The notes under the pieces were generated by a model that saw only the letters and a program-made list of their open reading frames with translations, made no database searches and had not been told where the DNA came from. Position numbers and translations under genes: made by a program. From Lactifluus volemus (taxonomy: Eukaryota > Basidiomycota > Agaricomycetes > Russulales > Russulaceae), in the NCBI GenBank assembly GCA_022376515.1, contig WTXI01000001.1, positions 992,001-1,056,000 on the forward strand: a stretch of 64,000 nucleotides of DNA, read 5' to 3'. Positions 56,991 to 64,000 of this stretch are shown one piece after another. Within the stretch, counting starts at the first letter, position 1. Each line of letters begins with the position of its first letter.

Positions 56991-58024
56991 ATGTCTCCCT
57001 ATCGCCCTTCGAATCAGCGTCGCAGGTCCCTTTCTGTCTCTCCTTCATCTTTTCACGATCATCATTGTATCGATCTATGTCATCCTCCTACAAAACGTGC
57101 ACTCTCTCGTAAGGACCTCCCTCGTCAATGGGATTTCGATTCATGGAGGCGCGGAAAGCGTCCTCGTACACAGCAAGTCTCCGTATGTATCAACATTTTC
57201 CATCTCCTTGAGCTCCCACACTTAAGTTTTCCTTGCAGAATGAGCCTCACCAGGGTAACGCACCTTTGGTCCAGGTTACCTCAGCCTCAGCCCGGCGTTT
57301 CCCATCCAGTTCTGCTGCCTTCGACCTTAGACCACGCAACTCTCGCCCATCACTTTCTCAATCTCGTCATAAGCAAATCTCACATACTGTAGTCACTGAC
57401 CAGAATGTTTCGGCTCTTCACTCCTCCGCCTTTGGGGAACTCCATCAAAGTATCACAGATGCTTCCGAAAACTTTGTGCGACGTATGCGCGATTGGGAGT
57501 CGTCTCGCCCACAAGTCTCACACCCGAACTATCGTCTCAGCTCTCCATTTCCTTCATACATCCCCTCCCGCGGACGTGAATTGTCTCCCCGGACATCGAG
57601 CACCATACAGGCCGCCTCTGAAGACTATGACGATCTCGATTCTGACAACGATGATGACGTCCTAATTTTGTCTGACGAGACATCGTCTGTGCCAAGACCC
57701 TCACCTCTTTGTGGGCCCAGTCCCCCGAAGAAACGAGCACGCTCGCTTGGTGATATGGACTTGGACTCACCTGAAATGATTCCTACCATTCCACCGGAGC
57801 TCTCGCACACCGTTGCCAGCTCTTCCACTTCATCACTCCTTTCACTTGCCCCACCGTCTGTCACACCTCCGTCCTCCCGGGAGGAGAAGGCCATCGCTGC
57901 ATTGACTCTGGCGCTGGCCAATGGGGCCGCAGGACTAAATGACTACAGTGCAGTCCGGGAGGCGCTCGGCGTTTCTGCGGCTCCTGCCGACGATGCTTCC
58001 GAAATCGGGGAGATGTGGGGGTAG
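56991..58024 (+). CDS. Ser/Pro-rich nuclear-looking protein of unknown function
   Basis: Exons 56991-57182 and 57239-58024 give 978 nt and 325 residues in frame. The N-terminus is Arg/Ser/His-rich (MSPYRPSNQRRRSLSVSPSS). A middle segment FVRRMRDWESSRPQVSHPN is moderately ordered. An acidic run (DDLDSDNDDDVLILSD) precedes a basic SPPKKRARSLGD that may be a nuclear localisation signal. The only folded-looking part is the C-terminal helix REEKAIAALTLALANGAAGL. It is probably restricted to Agaricomycotina. No domain known to me; function not assigned. Confidence 0.6.
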
Positions 58025-58823
58025 TAACAAAGCGCGGGCGGGCGGTAGTCCAGACTCGGAACCCGGAACGGACCTAGAGCACAAGCATCAATATCACGTG
58101 GAACATGATCCATCCGTTGTATGAACCGATTAACACTTCATCCTTGCACAAGTCAATCCACAAACATAAAACGAAACAATGCAAGCAACACCTTTCCTTC
58201 TTTGTCTTGCCGAAATTTGGATCCCTCCCTCCCTATTTAATGTACTATTTCACCAGCAACCATCAATGGCCTAGCAGCCCTTCCCCGAGGACCAGAGTTC
58301 CACCCGGCGTTGAATCACTCAAATAGCAAAACCCGTCAGTAACCACCGGTTATCCACATATTAGATACTTTGTCTCCCGACAGTCTCCTTGTATATTACG
58401 AGGATGTTCATGATTGTGTTTCCAAGGTGCAAAATTCAATCATAAATGTTAGCATCACTTGCGCGCGGCGGAGTCTGAGCGCTTGATGAGCGAGAACGTC
58501 ATGGGCGGGCAACGGGCGCGTTTTTTTCCGAGGAATGTGTCAGCAGGTAGCGCGAAAATAGAGAATGACGAATCGGCATTCAGTAGTATACAAGCAACCC
58601 CATTCCATACAAAATGTGCATGCGAGTCCATCGAGGTAGCGATCTGAAACGATTACCATGGCCATCGAGTCAGAACGTTTACACCATCCCGCACCGCTCA
58701 AATCACCGAAAACAGCCCAAGTGATCCCAAGTGGTATCCTTGACGGCATCCATATACCTAGACGCATAGTATCGACAAATAAATAGATTCCAGTTCCCGG
58801 GTTATGATACAGACACCGATGGT
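58025..58823. other. Convergent intergenic region
   Basis: About 800 bp between converging genes (unknown + and J-protein -). Several short frames, none supported. Moderately AT-rich, with no obvious repeat or RNA gene. Confidence 0.45.
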
Positions 58824-59768
58824 TCAAGTGAAAGGTGCGCCCAACACCTTCAGGGCGAGAACGCGCAGGATCTGTGAAACAGAGGGCAAGTCAAAAGGGT
58901 GACAGGGGTTGACACCACATGGGCGTGTCGGATCATTTCTGCGCACCTCTGCTCGCTGTGACCACCCAATTCGGAGAATACGGCGGCGACACTCTTTCCC
59001 TTTGCATCCCGGATGGCTCCTAATCGATTCCCCGCATATGCGCCCACGACTAGGCCAGGCACATTAGCGGTGATAAAGCCTAGACCAGCACCACATGCAG
59101 CGCCCAGCCAGGTCCACAGGGGGAGATGCCGCTCTACCTCTGGTCGGAGAAGCTGGCGTAAGGGTAAGGGGGGGGGGAAAGAAGCGAAATCAATAGAATC
59201 GTTATTAGTTAATGTTGCTCGCGTATCTGCTGTTGGCGTACACGTAACAACAGAGAAATAAACTTACATCTTCAAACACGTCGCCAAAGACGTGATTGGC
59301 GTTGGGCCTCAGTCCTGGTCCCCGGGTGGAGTACCACCACTGGTACTGCTGAACATGCTGGCAAACGTGGTGAAGAAGTTTTGCGAAGCGTTTGGGTCGC
59401 TGGTCCTCTCGGATGAAGATCGGTTCGCGGACAGCTTGTCGTACTCGCTCCGCCGTTGTGGGTCAGAGAGTACATAATATGCGTCTGCGACAGCCTAGAT
59501 GGATCGCCACCCCATCACTTGAGTGCCTGTATAGAGTTATGGGAGAACTGACCTGAAACCTCTCTGTAGCAGCTTGTTTCTCTGCCGTCGATGCGCTAAA
59601 TAGCCTGTCTGGGTGTGTCCTAGGGGGAAATGTGTGACGCACAAGTCTACGATCTAAAGGAGTTTCGTAGACCAACTTTAATGACTCTCTCCTATATGCT
59701 TGTCTGATATCCTCGTTGAGGCATCCTTGTGCGTGAAGGATATCATAATAATCAGGAAAGCTTGCCAT
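58824..59768 (-). CDS. J-domain protein with C-terminal Gly-rich membrane-like domain
   Basis: Hsp40 co-chaperone. It starts at 59768 (MASFPDYYDILHAQG). The J domain is split by an intron with DIRQAYRRESLK and THPDRLFSASTAEKQA either side, so the HPD motif that stimulates Hsp70 is intact. Helix IV reads AVADAYYVLSDPQRRSEYD. A Ser/Thr-rich linker leads to LRPNANHVFGDVFED and a Gly/Ala-rich hydrophobic stretch (GAACGAGLGFITANVPGLVVG) ending in NRLGAIRDAKGKSVAAVF and ALKVLGAPFT. Breaks at CC 59314-59315 and CC 58946-58947 (plus coordinates) each need one added base. The intron at about 59155-59265 holds a G10 run (C10 on the coding strand) in its polypyrimidine tract. The hydrophobic stretch may insert in a membrane; that is inference. 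Confidence 0.85.
59168..59177. repeat. G10 mononucleotide run in J-protein intron
   Basis: Ten G on the plus strand (C10 on the coding strand), just upstream of the acceptor in the polypyrimidine tract. Confidence 0.8.
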
Positions 59769-60060
59769 GATGCCTCGGGTCAATCCAGTAAACATGACGT
59801 CACTTGATTTGTCTAATAAAATCGTCCGATTGTAACATATATTACTAATATAGTACAGTTAACCCAAACCCAAACTCACAAGACCCCGATGAAACGTCCT
59901 AAAAATGAGTTGCACAGAAATGTCCAAGTTGAAGTCATGATCGTCGTAAACAGCCAAAAGAAAACTTCCCAACAGTAGTAACCAAACAACCAACCTCGCT
60001 CCGTTCGTTGTTGCTAATCAAGGGGTGAGCTTGCAACAGACGAAATGGCAGTCTATGATT
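59769..60060. other. Tandem intergenic region between J-protein and cupredoxin genes
   Basis: About 290 bp. An AT-rich segment (59830-59870) lies just upstream of the J-protein start. It would carry that gene's promoter and the 3' end of the cupredoxin gene. Nothing else is seen. Confidence 0.4.
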
Positions 60061-60704
60061 CTATGATGTCGCTGTGGCCTCCGCCGCTTTCTGGAAGGCC
60101 AGATACGAATTATTTGAGCCTGCAGCTCCAGGATTGATGGCGAACACCATTCCCTTTCTGCAGTGGCTTGCAGGGGTTCCCGCGTCCTGCCGACAAAAAA
60201 CCCATATAGGATTCGTCTAGGAATTACTTGTAATAAGTGACTTCGCTCAGAATTGGCACGTAGATAGATTCGTACATCATTAACGACGATTGAGAACGTT
60301 GGGAAATTATTGGTGGTTCCAATAGGTACGGGGTTGCTATGGGGACGCGTCAAGACATGACGAAGGGAGAGAGAAATTCTGGAGGGACGGAACGCACAAG
60401 CCAGACTCAAATCCTTGATCCTTATGCGTGCATGGATTCTCGAACGAAGACTGGGTTACGGTGTGATTTTTGGGCTTGAAGATGAAATTGACTACGTCTC
60501 CAGGTGACGCGGTCTGAAGGAGAAACCGTCAGATGATGGTAGGGTAAGAGATGTAAACCTTCCGAACAATGTTGTTAGGGGTGAAGATCGTGCCACCGGT
60601 GGCGTTGCCGACGGTGACTTGCCAGACTTGATGGCTGGTGCAGCCATGGCCGTCGCTGAGAACAGAGCGATAACGCTGATCAATTCCAGGGTGGGGAAGA
60701 ACAT
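60061..60704 (-). CDS. Secreted cupredoxin-like protein (plastocyanin fold)
   Basis: Extracellular protein of the fungal serine-rich cupredoxin group. It starts at 60704 with a signal peptide (MFFPTLELISVIALFSATAMA, cleavage after AMA likely). The mature fold starts QVTVGNATGGTIFTPNNIV. Likely copper ligands are the His of KPKNHTVTQ, the Cys of IWVFCRQ, the His of SHCRKG and the Met of KGMVF, so the site looks functional. Four or more exons; one donor (GTGCGT) joins ESGF to NPVPIGTTNNFP in phase. One frame break at CC 60622-60623 (coding GG) needs a base to pass from the signal-peptide exon to QVTVG. Stop at 60061-60063. No GPI signal is obvious. Confidence 0.85.
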
Positions 60705-61565
60705 CTGTTTTTACACAAGAGAGGATTTGTGTTGTGTTGCCAGCATCTCTCGATGAAATTTATATATCAGAGCAGTTCTATCTGCTGTCTAATCCTGAGC
60801 CCTAGAACCCGAGATTGCCGAGGATGAAGACATGGTAAGCAGTATTGTTTCACAGCCATATAAGGGATGGTTAAGGAACGAGGTGGGGTTATTCGGTCCT
60901 CAGCCGCATAGCCGACTGTAAGCAAGGAACGAGGCTGCTAGTAGGCTAAAAAATAAACCGCATAACCACAGCCACAGATCGCCTACTTGACGGCGCGTGT
61001 TGCGCTATTAAGCTGTACAACCAATGGGCAATCTGCACGTTCCTTCGCACCGTGTATTGTGCGTTGTCGCGTGGCCGTTCTTCCCCGACCATTCTCGGGT
61101 GAGGACTCGTGAGTTTGAAACATCGTACCGAATTCACTGGCACGTGTGTGCCAATCTTGAATAGGAAATCTCGAGCTCGGCTGCTCAGCGCTCAGTTCAC
61201 AAACGGTCGGCAGAGTAATTCAAATGTGTTAATCTTCGGATGAGTGAACGACTCGTTGTTTCACATTGCCGTAAAGATTTGCCAATGGCCGTTTATAGTC
61301 TGTCGCGTGAATAAGGCCAAGGAGATAAGTATTTGACATCAGATTCATGGGACGACATAAACACCCTTCAGTTAAAATGACGCGAAACCAATCACTAGCC
61401 TGTCTGCGTGAGAAAAGGTTACAAGTTGTTTAAAGGAACGGGATCATGATGCTACAGTACAGTAGAGTACAAACTACGTGTAAGAAGTCCTGAGCTGCTA
61501 TGGAGACAACGGGGCCCACTCTACGGTTTTTCATATGCAGGAATTGAGGGGACACCTTCAGTCCG
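60705..61565. other. Intergenic region upstream of the cupredoxin gene
   Basis: About 860 bp between the start of the cupredoxin gene and the end of the membrane-protein gene, both on the minus strand. It should carry the cupredoxin promoter. Short frames only; no repeats or RNA genes recognised. Confidence 0.45.
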
Positions 61566-64000
61566 TTACTGGCTAGGCGCGGGGACATCCAGTTTGGGTC
61601 GAGGAGGTAGCCCAACACGTCCTCCGGGCAGTAACCGCGCCGATGGCGCTCGGTTGAATGCTGTTAATGTTGGGATCCTAGACCGGACGGTGGAATTTGC
61701 GACCGAGACGGCAGATTGGTTACGACTTGGTGTTGGAGTGATAGAACCAGAACTAGAGAAGGTTTCATTTCGGGAGATAGGTCCTTTCTCTATGACCTGG
61801 GGACGAGAAGGCACAGCGATTGATGGCTTCTCCTCGACGGTCACGATGGTCGCCGAGGCAACACTAACCGCCTCTGATTCTGGCTCTGAGGCCGTGAGGT
61901 ACGTCGTAATCAGAGAAGTGCTTGGATTGGGAGCGGTCAGGTCTGCAAAGTGTTGCTTAGTGGTAAAGCAGGCGCCCATTTGAGAATCGTAGCGCACCTC
62001 CAATGAACGAAGTCACGTCGTATCGCGTTCCAGCTGACTCCGGGCGACCGAATACAGCGACATCACTCTCCCTGGTGGAGGTGGGGAAACGTTGTTCCAC
62101 AGACACCCGGGTACTGGGTACGAGAGTTGGCTGCAAAACAGATTGGCGGCTGTATGTACTGAAGTCGCTTGTAACCTGTCGCATTGGGGGTGGTTCAGGG
62201 AAGACACTAAGCGAAAAATCGCTCTTGTTTGAAGCGGATTTGGGTCCGATTCCCGTCCCTGAGGACTCTCGAGCCCGGCTTCGCTCCGAAATTTTGGAGG
62301 AGGGGTCCGGGCCTGGACCTTTTCGCCCTTCACCTTGCTCTGGTCCAAACATTGTTGTCTGCAGCGCCACAATATCCCTCTCCAACTCGTTCTGCTGGCG
62401 TAATAGGGCTTCAAAGCCGGACGTTTGGGAGGTTGCAAGGGAGTCAATACTTGGCGAAGCTGCATTGGCAGAAGGATCTTCGCTGTCTCGTGTGGGCCCA
62501 ATGGCGTCTGGGCCAAGGGTAGGAGAGTCCGGCGACGTAATTAAAGTTCCCGTGGCAGGGATGCTAGAAGACTGGGTAATGCCGTAAGGCGTACCAAGGG
62601 GCAATTGATGGGTGAACGAGGAAGTGGTTTCCGCCGTGATTTGCCGCTCCAAAGGATAAGTGTCAGGCGAGACGACGTCCAGGGATGCAGGAACCGGGCC
62701 TTTCCGTCTCTTATCCTGCGCGGGATCTGGGGAAATATTTTCCGGGTTGGGGGGATCCTTTCCTCGGGAGTGGGTGAAGTGACGCTGCGCTGAGCCTCTC
62801 CCTCGGATTGTCGCTGCTCCCCATCTTCTGTAAGTCCATTCTTGTACGAAACCCTCCGCAGCGTACTTGATCGAGCCAGGACGACGAGCGTTGAATTGGA
62901 GGGAAAAGCGGCAAAGCCGGTTCCATAGGATACAAGTCATTCCTTGCGTAAGGGGCGACGTCGTAGAACGAGACGCGGAGACCACGGAACGACGAGTCTC
63001 GCTTGCTGGACGGTGAGCTTGAGGGGACCTCAGGGGCGATATAGAAGGAGAAAACCATGTTCACGACTATGAGGAGGTAGAGCTCAGTGGCGAGTAAGAG
63101 GCGACCAAAAACCGTTTCGGAAAATCTGACTTTTGTGCAAAGGACTAGTAAACAAACGATTTGCCGACATGCCCCTTTGTGAATGACTTACATTGTACCA
63201 CTTGCCGATTGCAATACCCATATTGACGAATAGGGCAAGCATCGTTGCCAAGTACTGCCACAGCGTTTGCCGCCGACAACGTTCCTCCACAATCATCACA
63301 TTTAGTATCAACTTGACGATGAAAATTGAGGAAGCTATTATCTCAACGCCACTGTCGATGAAGTAGACAGGCCCAGGTCTGTCCAACTGTTTTGACGTAC
63401 GCCAAAGCGACTGGAGTATCAATATGACGATTGAAGCCCAAGGGTACTCATTCGCAACAACGACCCCGTCAATCCCCAGTGTAGCCAGTTCCCGCTATGC
63501 ATACTCAAAAAAGAGGCTGAGGCTTGCTCACAGAGCGGAGGTTCAGAAGCATAGGCCCAAAAGAATAAGAATCGTAGCCCAGTTGCGATACCGATTAGGA
63601 CCTCGCGGATGGTGATGAGGAACATAATAACCCCTCGGTGGAGAGATTGATCATGAGCACGGTTGTCGTCAAATATGAAGTAAACTCGCACGACATCGAC
63701 GATTGCCGAAAAGAATAGCAAAAGGACAGAGGAAAGAAGTAGAAAAGAAGGCCTGAATGAAGAAGCAAAATGAGTGGGTATCATCACACCAAAATGTCGA
63801 ATGACTGACAACTTGAGTTTCTTCAAGATGAGAAAAAATGTTAATACAGCGAAACCGAGAAGCCCGACAGAAAAGGAGGGGATGTTAGTCAAGAGAGCGT
63901 CGAGCTAACAAGGAGGATTGTGAGACACTTCAAATCGTAGTGGAATAGATGATGCTTACAATCTTCGTCGCATTGTTCCGCGTATGGTGCCCAGAATTTA
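61566..64000 (-). CDS. Multi-pass (about seven TM) membrane protein with long Ser/Pro-rich tail, 5' end outside window
   Basis: The 5' end lies beyond the right edge, and an intron at about 63908-63960 shows the gene continues. Hydrophobic segments appear in order: FSVGLLGFAVLTFFLILKK, FLLLSSVLLLFFSAIVDVV, VIMFLITIREVLIGIATGL with FLFFWAYASEPPL, WASIVILILQSLW, IIASSIFIVKLILNVMIV, YLATMLALFVNMGIAIG and LYLLIVVNMVFSFYIA. A cytosolic-looking tail of over 400 residues follows, with SGFEALLRQQNELERDIVAL as its only helical segment and Pro/Ser repeats to the stop at 61566-61568. The layout resembles fungal seven-TM receptor-like proteins, but no receptor family motif is recognised. Frames in 62750-63030 change in ways I could not fully resolve. 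Confidence 0.65.

Noticed and set aside
62003..62587. 194-codon plus-strand frame opposite the membrane-protein tail
   Set aside because: Antisense shadow of the Ser/Pro-rich coding exon with no recognisable features.

Overview
This window looks like nuclear DNA of a filamentous basidiomycete, most likely an Agaricomycete. Gene density is high, with about 26 protein-coding genes in 64 kb on both strands. Most genes are cut by many 45-65 nt GT-AG introns. Several products have Agaricomycete-type architecture: HapX with its CCAAT-complex motif and Cys-rich regions, a NudE homologue with a long Ser/Pro-rich tail, ES2, SLX9 and a GT8 glycosyltransferase. I saw no prokaryotic operons, transposons, rRNA, tRNA or CRISPR arrays.

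Layout. 0-6 kb: a GIT1-like MFS transporter cut by the left edge (-), a 2.4 kb gene-poor stretch, and the iron regulator HapX (+). 6-16 kb: a PPR protein (-), a stand-alone adenylate-forming enzyme (+), an XRCC2-like Rad51 paralogue (-) and a coiled-coil protein (+). 16-26 kb: the ribosome-biogenesis factor SLX9, an SLC35F-like transporter and a four-TM protein (all -), then FAM192A/NIP30 (+), ES2 (-) and NudE (-). 26-41 kb: exosome CSL4 (-), PDH E2 (+), KEOPS subunit Kae1 (+), a GT8 enzyme (-), ribosomal protein S28 (-), a small unknown gene (-), a 2 kb stretch with nothing convincing, lipoyl synthase (-), PEX11 (-) and fumarase (+). 41-58 kb: INO80 (+), a DHX29/DHX57-type DEVH helicase (+), Pol III subunit RPC5/Rpc37 (+), and two proteins I do not recognise (+). 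58-64 kb: a J-domain protein (-), a secreted cupredoxin (-) and a multi-pass membrane protein cut by the right edge (-).

Most genes are housekeeping: chromatin (INO80), RNA (CSL4, ES2, helicase, SLX9, S28, Kae1, RPC5), mitochondrial carbon metabolism (E2, lipoyl synthase, fumarase), peroxisome (PEX11) and the dynein pathway (NudE). Lipoyl synthase makes the cofactor carried by the E2 protein encoded 9 kb away. Several pairs are divergent with only 45-80 bp between start codons.

The most striking feature is technical. About 25 reading-frame breaks fall inside otherwise conserved exons, and nearly all are repaired by adding one base to a short homopolymer. Essential genes (CSL4, KAE1, INO80, E2, ES2) are affected, while others (HapX, SLX9, NIP30, S28, LIP5, FUM1, RPC5) are clean. 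Deletion-type assembly error fits better than gene decay. I did not find a convincing undescribed multi-gene system. The best novelty candidates are single uncharacterised proteins, a set of GC-AG introns, and two genes whose first coding exon is only the ATG.
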